64,000 nucleotides of DNA from Tipula vernalis (Eukaryota; Arthropoda; Insecta; Diptera; Tipulidae): contig OY282560.1 in assembly GCA_958295665.1 (NCBI GenBank), positions 311,283,236 through 311,347,235 on the forward strand. The letters run 5' to 3'. The position numbers and the translations under genes are program-made. Below the pieces are notes generated by a model. The model had not been told where the DNA came from, did not search any database, and saw nothing but the letters and a program-made list of their open reading frames with translations. Below are positions 33,591 to 46,470 of this stretch, piece by piece. Every line of letters starts with the position of its first letter. Positions within the stretch are counted from its first letter, which is position 1.

Positions 33591-34432
33591 TGGGGTGACA
33601 CGAATTGAGAGTCGTCTCTAGCATTTTTAATGGACTCTAAAAATAAATCGATCTTCGAGTCAATTTCAGGAGAAGTGTTCAAGGGATTTGTTTGATCAGA
33701 ACAATTTAGTGAACCCTCTATATGCTGTTTGTATTTAGTCCAATCACCGCCGGAGTAATTAAATCGGTAGTTAATTGGGTTTTTATAAGCTAGACTGAAA
33801 TTGTAAGCACATACGACTGGGAGGTGATCTGATGCCAGTTCAGGTAGATTTTTAATTTCCATTATATGTTCTGGTTGGTTTGTTAAGAAGAAATCGATAA
33901 TACTAGGAGTAGAATTGGGTCTAACAAAGGTCGGATCCAATGGTGCCACGATAGAGCAATTTTGAGAGATACTTATGTGATTATGAAGATTCCGACCACC
34001 TTCATTAAACCTGACACAGTTCCACATGGGATGTCGGCAATTAAAATCGCCCCCTAAAATGTAGTTTGTTCGATTTTGAGTCAATTTTTTGTATTTCGCT
34101 TTTAAAAGTGGATCCATTTGTTTTTGGACAATAACATGCGGTAATTCGAACGGAAGTTCCAATTACATGTTTAACTGATATCGCGAGATTTTCAATAGTT
34201 GAAAGATTTTGATCCGGTAAAAGTGATCACCTCCAAATGATCTGTTAATTCTATCGTTTCTATAGAAAGTGTAATCTGGAAAAGAACAGTTTAAGTGTGG
34301 TTTAAGATGCGTTTCCGCCAATAACATAATATCTATATTATACTTTGTCAAAAAATGTTGTAACTCAAGTTTTTTAGGTCGGACGCTTTGTGCATTCCAG
34401 GTGGCAATTATTAATGATTTATCTAAATGCAT
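33587..34432 (-). pseudogene. Jockey-like APE endonuclease
   Basis: Starts with IIATWNAQSVRPKKLELQHF and LLAETHLKP, the N/ETH catalytic region. After a deletion and shift near 34163 it continues with YILGGDFNCRHPMWN (the GDFN motif) and ELASDHLPVV (the SDH motif). The enzyme nicks target DNA in this family. The break between the two frames removes part of the fold. Confidence 0.9.
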
Positions 34433-34487
34433 ATTTTAAAGCTATTTCGGTTATTCTAATAAATTGTTCTTCTCTAGAGTTGTAATT

Positions 34488-35500
34488 TTAAATTCCATTC
34501 ACTATTTCTTTAAAAATTGTTAAGAGTTCGTTCGCACTAAACAAAATATTCGGGTTAGCTGAGCCTTCAGTTAAAAGGGCAGAAGCATAAGTAGTGTTTG
34601 AATTATTAATAGAGTTAGTATAGTTAGAATTTGGTATTACCTCTTTTGTTAAACCAGGGAAGTTATCTCTATTTAAGTTAAAACTATTTGAAGGTGATGT
34701 TGTTTGATGAGATTGTTGCATTTGATTCCGCCTTGCTTGTTGTTTTCGAATTTGAAGATACTCCTTACGTTTAGGGCACATAATCGAGTTTGCCGGACGA
34801 TTATCCTGGCAGTTGGTACAAATATGTTTATTCGTATTATTTTTTAATGGACAATCATCTTCCTTATGAATGTTGGCGCAGTAATTGCATTTTCTAGTCA
34901 TGTGACAGTTTGCTTCTCAATGACCATAACGGAAACATCGTCTGCATTGGGTGACCCTACCCGCCGACTGTTTTGTAACATCCCATCGCACTACAGTATG
35001 AGCAACATATTTGTGGTTCCTCAATTGGTTAAGGTTGTATTCCCCTTTTTTAAATGATACAAAGTATACCGTGGCACCTTGTTTTGAAATTGTTTTATGT
35101 ATTCTAGTGGGTTTGAGATTTATATCCGATAAACATTTCAAAAATTCGTTGTCTTCCATAGTGTGAATGTACTCAATTTAAGGTTGTCCATCGTAAATTA
35201 ATAAAATTCTGTTTTGTTTTCGGTAAGCCATTGTTTAATATTATTGAAGTCAACGAGTTTTTCAACAGTAATTTTGGTACCGGTCTTTAAATTTTTGATG
35301 AGATATTGTTTAATCCCGTTACTTTCCATGTATTTATGGATTAAAGCTGAATTCGCAGGCGTCATTATAGGTGGTAACTTAGTTGGTTTGGGCTTTTTTT
35401 TATGATAAGGTGTACCAATAGGTTCAGATTGTCTATCCACAGACCCATCCCTATTCAGCCCCATAACGGGGGACCGATCACGCACTTCACTAATTTTCAC
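34488..35500 (-). pseudogene. Jockey-like ORF1 (gag-like RNA-binding protein)
   Basis: Three consecutive frames. 35500-35198 starts MKISEVRDRSPVMG. 35159-34917 holds LKPTRIHKTISKQGATVYFV and ends in the first knuckle QCRRCFRYGH. A single stop separates 34901-34488, which continues with CNYCANIHKEDDC and further Cys pairs. The C-terminal tail is rich in Asn, Ser and Thr. The protein would coat the element RNA. Which start was used is unclear. Confidence 0.85.
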
Positions 35501-35520
35501 TTATATAGTTTATTCAACTT

Positions 35521-38036
35521 CCCGTTAGACAAATATTAAATGTAATTTGTAGAACAAAACAAATAATAAATTTTGTATCACAATGGGATTTAATTTTTAT
35601 TAGACTTCACTGTTCGAGAGGCAAACATTAACTGAAAATGTCTTGTTAATTTCAGTGAATAAGTATGAAGTGCTTAGGTTCTTTGGCCTTGTGGCGAACA
35701 TCACTTTATTAGAGGCCGAGCATCGTCATTTGTGAAACACTTGTCGATGGCCTCGGCCATTTCAGTGCAATTTGTTAGCAACAGCTGAACTTATCCGTTA
35801 ACTACGTACCGCTCGAGCCCCCTAGATGACACAAGATGTTCCTCCAATAGAAGTTCAACAGACATCAAACCTAAATTTCCGATTTCTAACAAACAAAATT
35901 TTTGATGTTGGTTACGAAAATGGTTTTAGATTCCTCACTGTTTCCCTACAATGTTTTCCTAGCAGCTAACTGCACAACAAAACATTCGCAGTTTCTTCTA
36001 AAACAACGCTTGAAAATAAATCGATGAAGACATGTAGCTGCTTTCTCCATTTCATGTGTATAATTTGGATTCGGGTGAGGAAAACGATTTAAAACTTTAG
36101 TTTTTGTAGTTTGGGATTCTATGTTACAGGTTGATGAACCTAAATCTGTTGATTACCAAACGCATTGACGACACAAAATCTAAAGCAGACCTCTTATCTC
36201 TCTCTCTAAAAAAAAAAACTTCCCCTTATACTAAATACACTCACCATTTATACACTGCTATAAATACTCAAAACAAACATTGAACGTACTAAAATTACTA
36301 TCATAGTACGAATGTACGATTATGTTTAGGAAAAAAAAAAAAAAGTTTTACTGATGATTCTGTTTTTGCCTCTCTCAAGTCTCACATTAAATAATCGACT
36401 TCACACAATTTTTGTTTTGTTCCAAAACAATTTAGTTTCGGTATTTGTTGTGAATACAGCGGACGGTTATTAGGCGAGCGAAAGAATTTTTTTTGTTTTG
36501 TTTACCAAAATTTTTCTCGAGGATTTTTCCGGCATTCGAGAGTGATTAATACTGTTGAGTGTGTGTGAACTCATCATGTGTATATTTGGATAGTGTGTTG
36601 TTGTGTTGTTTATTTATTTTAATTTTAATTTTTATTATGTTTTCATATTTTAATAAAAATTTTACGTAACAAAAAAATCAAAGTGATTGATGGACTATAT
36701 TAAGTGCTTATGTTGTTTTATATGAAAAGTGATACAAATTATGTGAAGAAGAAAAGTGTAAATTGAAAATTTCGATGATCGAATTCAGTTAATTATAGAA
36801 ATTTGAAAAATTATAACGAGTAATTTTTTTTTTTGATTAATTGTGTTCTCTATGGATATCAAAGTTTTATGGTTTGTTTGTATTTCAACAATGCATAATT
36901 AATTACGGACGTAATTTATCATGCATTTTAAAATCTTGCGGTTTTAGTAGCCAAACAAAAAAAAATTTAACGATAATCGACAGTGATAAAATTTTGGTTA
37001 ATTATTGCTATCAAAATGTTGCATGCAACATTTGTTTATTTTTCTTGCCACATATACAGAAATATTGATTTTACAAAATACTTGAACATGTGTCCTTGCT
37101 CAAAATCATTGCGTTTTCGTGACTCGTGTACATTTTACATATAGATAAATATATGGTGCAAGGTATTTAGTCATACAGCGTGAGATTTAGTTCGGCCCAC
37201 ATTTAACTTTTCATAGATGATTTAATTTATTAGCAAATCGAATTGTGAATTCTGAATGGAAAGTTTTTTTTTTTTTTTGTAGAAAACCAATTGGAGTAAA
37301 CTATAAAATTAGATAGAATGACCATGATCTTACATTCAGTAAATTAATTATTAATTAAGAATTTTATTTTAAGATCGCAAAAGCTAAATTGGAATGCTAA
37401 TATGCAGTGAAAAAATTTTATCGTCGTTTTGTTTTGTTAATTGGCGATAACAATTAATTAAACGACTAGCGATTTGACAGTGGTTTAAATTGTTTAATTA
37501 TTTTTACTGATTTGTTTAGTGACAACATTTAAAAACACATATTCAAAATGTGGAATATAATTTCTCCTCAGACTTCGAGTGTTTTCTCTGTTCAGTTTAA
37601 TTAACAAGCCAAAAATTACTCATGGCCTTTAGAAAACTGAAAATATTGGCACCAGAAAGGAGAAGTTTGAAAAGGCTTTAATTTATTGTAGATATATTTC
37701 ATTCCACGAAAATAAAACAAGTTGTTTAACACAACTTTACCAAATATACATTTGGGCCTGATTTCTTTTCTTTGGAGTTTCCAAACACTTACCTAATTTT
37801 ATTAAAATTAATTACAATTTGGCTTGGAAAAACTAAAAATAATGTAAACTATAATCGACCAGTGATATAAGAATTCTTTCAAACCAATTCAGCCAGTCCC
37901 GCTAGACATAGAGTTCAAAGCGGCACGATACAATGAGCTGATGTGTACTTAACAAATAAGTACAAAGTGATCGAAGTAGCCAATTGGAGGTTGACTGTTT
38001 TGATGATTGACAATTTCGATTGATATAATCGTGCAA
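35521..38036. other. AT-rich DNA without recognised elements; possible host 5' region
   Basis: The longest stretch free of transposon signatures. Around 36460-36740 the plus strand has a run of GTG/TTG-rich, stop-rich sequence of the type seen in insect 5' untranslated exons (GCGAGCGAAAGAATT, GAGTGTGTGTGAACTC). No splice site or start can be fixed from sequence alone. A 75-codon plus frame at 36841 has no motif. Confidence 0.25.
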
Positions 38037-40800
38037 TTAGGCTCGTATTTTTAAACAAGGATAAATCGACGGATTAATCCACAGTTTTTGAAAATCCACT
38101 ACTTTAGCCAAGGTTACTTTTGGTAATTTTAAACGTAGATAGATCCGTGGATTTTTTGTGTCATAATTTTGAACGAAGCTAAAACCGGCGATTTTCGAAA
38201 TCAATTTTCGAATTAATTTACTGCTTGCTGGGAAATTATGCATTTTTTTTGTTTGTTTTCTAATGTCATTTTGGATTGATTATTTTCCCCTCTATGGAAA
38301 AGAAATCTCAATTTCGGTTCGGCGTCAATCGAACAAGAACAACTCATTGCTCTTTTATGTTTGTGGGTTATCTGTCAAAATATAAGAAACTAGAAAACTG
38401 CAAATATAAAATCTAAAAAATTCGTTTTCGAAGTAATGTTGAGATTAATTTAATGATACTTCTAAATAAACAATGACCATGAAAACGGCACCCAATCAGC
38501 CAAATAACAGAACCAGAATAAACCTACGAACCAGTGGCGAAACTAAAATGCTTATTAGATAAAGACTTTTTTCTTTCTATTGTCGAGCCTCGAATTATTT
38601 AAAAGTATCTAATTTCGTGACTAGACGCAAGAGAACGTGATTCATTTCAATGGCCTTAAATAAAACGTAATGACGTTTTCTAAATAAAATATCAAGAATA
38701 TCGAAATAATCTCAAAAATGTCAAATTTTCAAAGTATATACATATCATGAATATTCCTGAAAATTCTCAAATATTGAATTATCCGTAAGTATGTAAACGG
38801 GAGAAGATCCTGAAATATCGAAATTTTTGGCATAATCTCAAAAAATCAGAGCTAATCGCAGAACATTGTCATACATAATTCGAATAAATTTGAAAATCAT
38901 TAACAATCTCGTTTAATCCTAGAAATGTCGGAAAACTTAAAAAATCTAGAATATAAATTGGAATAATCTCTTTATTTTGTGAATCTCGATTGATCTCGAA
39001 TAATTTCAATAATACCGAAAAATCTGGATATTAATGAATAATTTTGGAAAGCCTGTCAAAATTTAGAAAATCCACGAAAATTTCGAAATACCATATTTCG
39101 AAAATTCATGTAAATATAACTTAATGTTACTAATCCTACTAAGCAAAATGCTACTACTAAGCAAGGTATGGCTAAGCTCGACAAAACGACATGCAATAAG
39201 AATGGAACATTTCATTTTACATGTAATTGTTTTCAGTCGCGGTTAGATATTTTTCTAATAAGAAAGATTCAACAATTTCTTCTTGATTTTTATGAACATC
39301 AAAATGGTACATCGCAATCTGCTTAGCCGAATTGCTTCCTTTTACAAATCAAATTCAATATTTTCTAATCAAAACTTGATTTGTAAAAGTTTCAATTTGT
39401 TTTGCTCAATTCTTAATTTGATTTATAAAAGGTTAAATTTGAAGTGCAAAAGGGTTAAACTTGGAGTACAAAACGTATTTTACAAATAAATTAACCCAAA
39501 TACTAAAATCGTTATCCTCTGATAGGGAAAGCTTTGATTTTAAACGAGTTTAGCAAATGGCCTTCTAACTCTACATATCTGTCAACATCTAAAGGCATTT
39601 TTATTTCTTTGGAGTCATATGATTCTACTCGAAACTTTTTCATCTTCATAGCAATCGAAAAGAAATTATTGCAACAGGAATCATTCCTTCTTTCTCTAAA
39701 AATTAGACGACCATCTTATATCTTAAAAATTTCGTTTTGTAAATTTGAAATCGTAAATTTGAAATTCTCGATAAATCTCGTGGGCCCAAGGGGCCCCCCG
39801 CAGCTGCGGGTGCTGCGGGTACCTAGTTACGACACTGCTATAAACATATTTATGTAAAAGAGGCTTAAATCTACGGAAAACTCGATATTTCTAAAATGTG
39901 CTCTCGAATGTGCTTCAATCGAACAAATTAAAAGCAAAAAAAGCATATTTTTCACCTTCAGAATGCTTTTTTCGGCTCAATCGAAAATGACATAAAATAA
40001 TTCTTTCTCCCTTAAGTTTTCGGTCTTTTGTTGAATTTTATATTCATCGAGTTTCAAATTCTAGATTACGATAATCATGCTATGTACGAAACGCAACAAG
40101 CCTAAAAGCATTTAAATCGTGTTGTGACAGACTGAAAAAATAACTACATAATCTCGAATTCGCGACTAGCTAGTTTGATTCTGTTGGAGTTAGTCTTTAG
40201 TAAATATCGTGATTTGTGGCATTCCTGTACAAAAAATAAATAAAATAGAAAGCGAGTGGTGCACTTAATATGCGATATCATAAGCGATAATATGCGTCTA
40301 AAGGTTCCAGATCTTGTCGGGGGGTATTGGTCAAATAACGAACCCCTTCTTTAGAAAACTGGGATCGGCGCCGAAACTATTGCTTATTGTAAAACTCCAC
40401 GTCTATTCTATCGTGAAATACCTTAGGACGTTTAGATATCGTATCGACAACATTATCTCGTAATCTGATTCACCAGATTCTGATGACGAAGACGAAGACC
40501 CATTAAATATATTTTCCATTTTTAACTTAAATTTTCAATTAAATTTAAATTTGCAATTCAATATCTATACAAATATTTAGTTTTGTATATGTAATTTGAC
40601 AGATCGTAAATGACGTTTTATATTTCCCAATTTTCGAAAATAGCCATATCCACTGTTTTAGCCATCGATATCGAGGTATAAATCCGAGGATACAATTTTA
40701 ATCCAGGTTTGATTCAGTGGATTTATCTTCGTTTAAAAATACGAAAGAGGGGATAAATTCGCTGATTTATTACTATCCTCGTTTAAAATTACGGGCCTTA
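38037..40800. mobile_element. PIF/Harbinger-like element with TTA target duplication
   Basis: The left end GGCTCGTATTTTTAAAC (from 38040) and the inverted right end GGCCCGTAATTTTAAAC (to 40797) are imperfect terminal repeats that extend into GAGGATAA.AAATC blocks. TTA flanks both sides (38037-38039, 40798-40800). A further inverted copy of the same motif lies near 40720-40735. A plus-strand acidic tail SDSPDSDDEDEDPLNIF near 40470-40520 could be the end of a lost protein. Superfamily assignment is inference from the TTA duplication and the termini. A hAT-like copy is nested at 38532-39837. Confidence 0.6.
38532..39837. mobile_element. Non-autonomous hAT-like element, copy 2
   Basis: The left end CAGTGGCGAAACTA and inverted right end CAGTGTCGTAACTA match hAT-type termini. 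Flanking octamers CTACGAAC and CTATAAAC agree at six of eight positions. The right subterminal part is GC-rich (GGGGCCCCCCGCAGCTGCGG), unlike the AT-rich interior of TCGAAAA-type repeats. It matches copy 1 (4434-8192) over most of its length. No transposase. The frames at 39283-39857 are read-through of the element. Confidence 0.75.
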
Positions 40801-41379
40801 GAGTAAACTTCAACGAGTCTATGACATCCAACAATGTAAATTTTAATCAATGCAAAACAAGTGTAATCTAAAACCCGTTTATTGGGGTACTGTTCTATCC
40901 AAGACAACTGATCCTTTCTAAAACAGGCCCATCGATAGAAAGGCGACAAATACATGATTTAAATAAATGGTGTCCGTTCCACCTCGGTCGGAGTTTTTAC
41001 AAGCATGATTAGTCTTTTGACACCATTTATCTCATGAGCTAAAACGGCTCCTTCGCCATACAAACTAGCGTCACAAATTAATATCAACTGTTTCTTTACA
41101 CAAGAAACAAGATCAAACAAGATATGTAATGTATTTCTTAGTTAGTTCAAATGCATTCGCATACTTCCCTCACCAAACGAATTTTTCCCGAACCGAAACG
41201 GTCTTTCTTCTAATAATCTATAAAAATGACTCACTGAATTCGATAAATTGAGGACGAACTTACTGCAATTTTTAATCAAACCAAAAAAAAGATAATAATT
41301 GGTCTACGGATTTGGGTGGAACGTGGAAGTGTATTGAGAAATGGTTAAAATTTTTTTATTTTTGGTTTAAGACCGACCA
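40801..41379. other. Intergenic DNA, no gene seen
   Basis: Nothing recognised apart from AT-rich unique-looking sequence between the Harbinger-like element and the gypsy relic. Confidence 0.4.
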
Positions 41380-41516
41380 TAATTGATGCAACAAGTGACG
41401 CTCTGCACCCCTAACAGTACTTGATTTATTACAAGTTGAAATATGAAAGTGACTTCTGATATTCCAAATGGTAATCTTTGGAATTGGAAAGCCCTTTTTA
41501 ACGTTTTTATGGTTAA
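41380..41516 (-). pseudogene. gypsy reverse transcriptase, part beyond the piggyBac insertion
   Basis: On the minus strand FQFQRLPFGISEVTFIFQ and VINQVLLGVQSV match the RT block LPFGISSAPAIFQ and what follows it. The catalytic YLDD is eroded (VTCCIN). It belongs with 44304-44541 on the far side of the piggyBac element. Confidence 0.85.
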
Positions 41517-44303
41517 CCTTCCGTCGGTGCACGTGTTTTATACACACGGTCTGTGCATGGGGGTAACATGTTACCCCACTAGTTTATTATACAATACAAG
41601 GGAAAAAGTTATATTTGGTTAATTTATTTAAATAAAACTGAACATAATACTATATATCAATAACATTTATTTTAATTCATTGGAATACATTGAAAATATA
41701 GATTAATTCACGTTTCATGTTATAATAAATGTAAATTATTTAAAAAAGGAACAATATTTAATGAAAGTCGTCATCAAGATCTTCACAGCTGGCGATAACT
41801 TCTACGTCTTGAATTTCTATGGCACAGCAGGCATTGCAAACTATTTTTTGATGACGCTTGCATGCGGGCATGGTACAGATGTGGCAACTAATATTTGTTT
41901 TTACGTCAGCAGACCGATTTTTGATAATTTGCGAACTAGTTCCAGCATCTAGTTGCTGTCTTAGAATAACGACGTTATAACCCATCAACTGCATCGTAAT
42001 TTTTACGTTTTTTTTAAATGCGTTTGGATTTGATAGCTTCTTTCGAATATGTTGATCAACAAGCTGTTTTACAATGATATCCAGAAAAGGTTTACGGGTG
42101 TTGGTTTTTGTTTTGTACATACGCATCTGGGCGAGCTAGTTTATGTATGTTAATGACAGCAATAGCTGCCACATCTATCATGTTGAAAAACAACACCATT
42201 GGCCATCTACGAGTGATACGTTTACATGTATAAGTCTTGGCCAACTTATCCATAGTATCTACTCCTCCCTTACTGGAATTGTAGTCTAAAATTATATTCG
42301 GCTTGCCGGAAGTTTCATCGATATCATCGTTATTATGAAGAGTCGATAATAATATCACATTTTTATTTAGTTTTGGTATGTAACTCACTAAAGTAAGATA
42401 GCCATCAAAACAAAAGCGTGATGAACCAACTTCTGGATTTTTGATTTACATTTTTTTGTCTTGTGTCTTATGTGCTGCCAATTCGACTGGTAAATCGGGT
42501 TTATTACTTCGAATGGTTCCTATGATTGTTGTTTTTTGACGAATCATATATTCGGCAAGAGCACAACTGGTAAAAAAGTTGTCCATTGTTATAGTACGTC
42601 CTTTGTTGACGTAAGGACGAGCTAGTCTGTTCACTAGGTTAAATGTGTAGTCTTTTGCGCTCTTCTCTCCAGGTTGACAACCAATATAAATTTCTCCATT
42701 CAATGGATAGGAGTTTTTCGCATCGATGAACCAAAATATTTTGATTCCATACTTTCCTGGTTTGGAAGGGATGTACTGCCGGAAATTACATCGCCCTCTT
42801 GTTACTACTATTTGTTCATCGACTGTTAAGTTTCCTGGTCTACGTATATGCTAATTTCGGATTCTCCTGAAAAAGTAACTAAACATCTCTGAATGCAGCT
42901 AATTTGTCAATTTGCAATCGTTCTGTTCTAGTTCGATGATCATCGAAACGCATGAAGCGAAGAATTTGCTCCACTCTCTGCAACGACATCGATGCTCTGA
43001 AAAAGGGCCGGCTCTTTTTATGCCACAATTCGACTAGTAGCTCATCCCAATTCTTCCTCATTCCGGAATATAAAATAATCCCAATGAGGGCGTAGAGCTC
43101 GTCAATTTCCAGTTCATACCATATTCGTGGTTGTTTATGTTGGCTTGGATTACGGTGACGATCAAAATAATCATTCGCCTTACGATTCGTCTCACTCGCG
43201 ATAATGCACATCATCGTAGGTGGCAAAATACTTTTAAAACATTCTTCTTCCTTATTGAAATGTCTAGCAATTCCAATCAATCCCGGTGTCTCACGATCTA
43301 TTTGAAATTCTGGGATTTTATGAATGCTCGGTGGTTGAACGCTCCATTTTCGAGAATAATTCTTATTCTGCGACTTATAAAATAATTCTTGTTCATCAGT
43401 CTCGTTTTCATCATCATTGGATGAACATTCTTGTTCCTCCGGCAAATCTTCGTTGCACATACGATCACGAATATCCGGAATATATTCATCGTCATCATCT
43501 AAATTTGAAAAATCACCATCTAAATCATCTTGTTCCTGAGGAATTTCGTTATATTCTTGTAAATCATCAGTGAATTATCCGACGAAACGGATATCTCATC
43601 GAACAAATCTCTTAGTTCTTGACTGCTCTGTCGTTTTGTCATTATCTAACAAAAAAGATAAATTGGCAAACATCTAAAATGAAAATTACTTCAAACACTA
43701 TTGTGTAATACTCACATAACTCCAAGTCGATAAAAAAACTTGTAGGGAACAGTCCTTGCAGTAATAACGAACAATTCCTTTATAGGTTCAAACACAAACT
43801 ACGATGTAGATCTATCAAACACATTTGTCGATGAATTTTGAATGGTAAAAATACCGTTATAAATATAATATCTATATTCAAGCTGAGTTCATAAATTTTG
43901 AAGTCGAGTTTATGTTGAAAGGCTGTGAATGGTGAAACGCACGTAAACCAAAAGATACAAACAGAACAAAGATTCCTTCTTCTAAAAGTCACATAATTAT
44001 GATTTTCTTTCATGAATTCGTATTTCCTGTATAATTTTTTAACTAACCAATTGCAATTGTGTTCTTTGTTAGTCTGGGGTAACTTATTACCCCCAAGCAC
44101 AGACCGTGGCATATTTTTCATTACTGTGCCACAGTTGCTTTGAAATGGTTAGATTTCACCGTTTTTTGATATTTTGTTGTGCTAAACATGTAAGAGAGAG
44201 CATTCCTAAGTGATTTCGGATTAATTCGCATTAATTCACTTTTTATTTCACTTTTTTTAAGTCTGGGGTAACTTTTTACTCCAGTGCACCGACGGAAGGT
44301 TAA
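41513..44303 (-). mobile_element. piggyBac transposon with TTAA duplication
   Basis: The termini CCTTCCGTCGGTGCAC (from 41517) and its inverse (to 44299) are perfect over 16 bp. TTAA flanks both (41513-41516, 44300-44303). A second, subterminal inverted pair CACGGTCTGTGC / GCACAGACCGTG lies at 41543-41554 and 44097-44108, each next to GGGGTAA motifs. At 2783 bp it is close to a full autonomous element. Confidence 0.96.
41758..43642 (-). pseudogene. piggyBac transposase, frameshifted
   Basis: The likely start is at 43642 (MTKRQSSQELRDLF). A frameshift near 43577 leads into an acidic N-terminal region rich in D and E, then the DDE_Tnp_1_7 domain (43460-42879). After a break near 42860 come NLTVDEQIVVTRGRCNF, RQYIPSKPGKYGIKIFW, TMDNFFTSCALAEYM and, after another break, GGVDTMDKLAKTYTC. 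The three catalytic aspartates (VDEQ, MDNFFTS, VDTMD) are all present. The last frame ends with the Cys-rich zinc domain CHICTMPACKRHQKIVCNAC. At least four frame breaks make it inactive, though decay looks modest. Confidence 0.93.
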
Positions 44304-44541
44304 CAACTGTTTCGAACTGTCAGGTTTAGGAGCACTTATACCTCGTCAAAACTGCAAATACTCCGTCGATTATGGTCAGCGGACGGTGTTCAATACTAAT
44401 ACCCCTTTTTATGGTAACGTTAAAATCGCCGCAAATTCGGATTCTATTGTTATCCTTCTGTACAACTATGATTGAGGGGTGAGGCCCATTCACTACAACT
44501 GGAATTAACACCTCTTCGTTCACTAACCGAACGACCCTCAT
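44304..44541 (-). pseudogene. gypsy reverse transcriptase, part before the piggyBac insertion
   Basis: SIIVVQKDNNRIRICGDFNV followed by TIKRGISIEHRPL matches the gypsy RT segment with RICGDFKVT and the DQYPLP-type continuation, with DGVFAVL after it. It stops at the right TTAA of the piggyBac element. A block between this part and 41516 is also missing, so the host was already eroded or lost sequence later. Confidence 0.85.
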
Positions 44542-45239
44542 TACCCTTGATTATATTGAAAGAGAGAGAAGAAAGCAGATTTAGAGAATCGGAAAGTAGT
44601 GTGATAATGTATAAACGGCCGTTGTACCCATTTACAAGTTAACTCATTTTTTTTAGAGAATCAGGCTGCAGATGAATAACGTTCCATTTTACTACTGGTT
44701 GCGACTTCATTTCGCACTGTTGTAGAAAAAAAGTTTCTTCTGAATTTGAATGACTTCCGTAATGACTTGAACAAGGTGTAGTCCAAATAATCGAGCCCAA
44801 GTTTTCAACCTTATATTGTTGGTAAAACTTTTTCAAAATTTGAAAGACTTACTGTATAATATAATAAACGGCCATCACAAAGCGGGTCAAATTAATACCT
44901 TCATTACCTTCAGATGTTGTCCTGAGGTGACTCATTTTAACGAAAATTCTAAAATAACATGTGATTAAAGAGTATTGGTGATAGAGCATCTACATGTCGA
45001 ACACCGAAGTGAATTACAAAAGAGTTTATTTAGTTGTTCTCAACTTTAACAGAACATTTTAAATGTACTGATAATTTCATTGAGAGATTCTTCCTAATAT
45101 TACGTAAGGGTGTAACTTGTATACGTTGTACAAAGCAGAGCTGTAATATGATAGTTCTCGCACTTTTCTCCGAATTAACGCAATCAAGCCCAGATAAACG
45201 GATTTTGTTCAGTCTGCGGTGATACAGTTTAACAATAAA
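44542..45239. other. Intergenic DNA, no gene seen
   Basis: Lies between two gypsy relics. No coding motif found in either strand. Confidence 0.4.
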
Positions 45240-46470
45240 TAGCAGATCTGAAAAATAGTCAGTACCTCTGTCGAGGTTGTGAAATTTGCTAATTGTCTTA
45301 ATTGCTTAGTTGTTGTACTTTCAAATTTGTTTTGCGGTGCTTCTACCAAAGACCTCTTTGTTTTTCTACGCGCTAGTTTTGCTGTGTCGTTGATAATGGT
45401 ATTTAACACCCATTGTACATTTCGACTAATTGTGTCCCGTTTCCTATCGTACCATTCCTAAGATTGTTAGCTCATTCAGAATATGTTTGATATTATTTTT
45501 CGACCAGCATTTTTCGAATGACCTTGTGGTGTGTGTGTGCAGTACCAAGATTACTAATTACCTATCTGGAACTCATAAATAAGCAATCCAGTCATTCAGA
45601 ATCGATATAACTGTGTTCGTTGATTTTGCCGGTTTAATGACTACGTACTTTGAAAACGCATTTATTATAACCATCAGATGAGTGTTGTCTTTGGATGTTT
45701 TCGGGAAAGAACCCAAGTGGTCCACATGTAGAGAGTGAAATGGTATTGGCGTCTTATCAATTGGATACATTTCACCTTTCCTCATCCCACCTTTCGATTT
45801 AGTATATCCACTATCTAGGCACGACGAAATATATTTCTTTATATAGTTTCGTATTCGAGAAAACTAAAAGTGCCTGCGAGTAACTTCCACTATTTTTTCG
45901 AGTCCCGGTTGTCCCATATCAACTCCAATTCGTTACAATTGTTCTTGACAGACCGTACAATCTTCATACGTCTGTCGTTCATCAGCATTAATTGGTTTTC
46001 GATTTATAACTTCGATGATTTTTTGAATATCTTCCAAATAAAGAAAGTAAATGGCTTTCCGATTAAATGAATACGGAACTTTTGAAGCGCTTCAACGACC
46101 GCCAAACAGTCTTTGTCTCAACTTTTTCATTTTTTTTTTGGAATAGCATACCAGCAAGACCTTTGGAACTTGCATCGGTATGTACTTCATGTTCCAACTT
46201 TGTGTTTAAGTATAACGTCAAAATATCGCGGCTTCCATGGCGTTACGAAAGCCGTATGATGTACTGAATCGGCGGACATTAAAATCTGATAATAGCCGGA
46301 TGCGAAATCCAGTACAGTGAAATAATTATAATCACTGAGTCGTGATAGTTGATCTTCGGCAACGGATACTGGTCTCGTATCGTCTTATCGTTTAGTTGTC
46401 GGAAAACAATAAAGATACGTTACTCGCCGTCTTTTTTCTTTCTAATACTAAAATAAAAAAATACTAAATT
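45240..46470 (-). pseudogene. gypsy RT, RNase H and integrase relic
   Basis: On the minus strand from 46450: RKKKDGE then DKTIRDQYPLP (RT start), a shift, then DYNYFTVLDFASGYYQILMS and HHTAFVTPW (motif A region). The sequence then jumps to an RNase H scrap near 46170 (CWYAIPKKK, corresponding to GMLFQKK), and on to the integrase zinc part near 45850-45790 (KSKGGMRKGEMYPI). The frame 45785-45573 gives PFHSLHVDHLGSFPKTSKDN, the first catalytic Asp region. SFEKCWSKNNIKHILNELT near 45500 matches the segment before the catalytic Glu. Multiple stops and deletions; dead. Confidence 0.82.

Larger units (their letters stand above)
31603..35520 (-). mobile_element. Jockey-like non-LTR retrotransposon, full-length but decayed
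   Basis: On the minus strand the order is ORF1 with zinc knuckles (35500-34488), APE-type endonuclease (34432-33587), reverse transcriptase (33590-31852), then a poly(A) tail seen as a T run at 31603-31615. The 5' boundary near 35520 is approximate and no target duplication was identified. About 3.9 kb is close to the usual length. Confidence 0.88.

Noticed and set aside
43131..43573. Plus-strand frames over the piggyBac element
   Set aside because: They are antisense of the transposase N-terminal half and have no independent motif.
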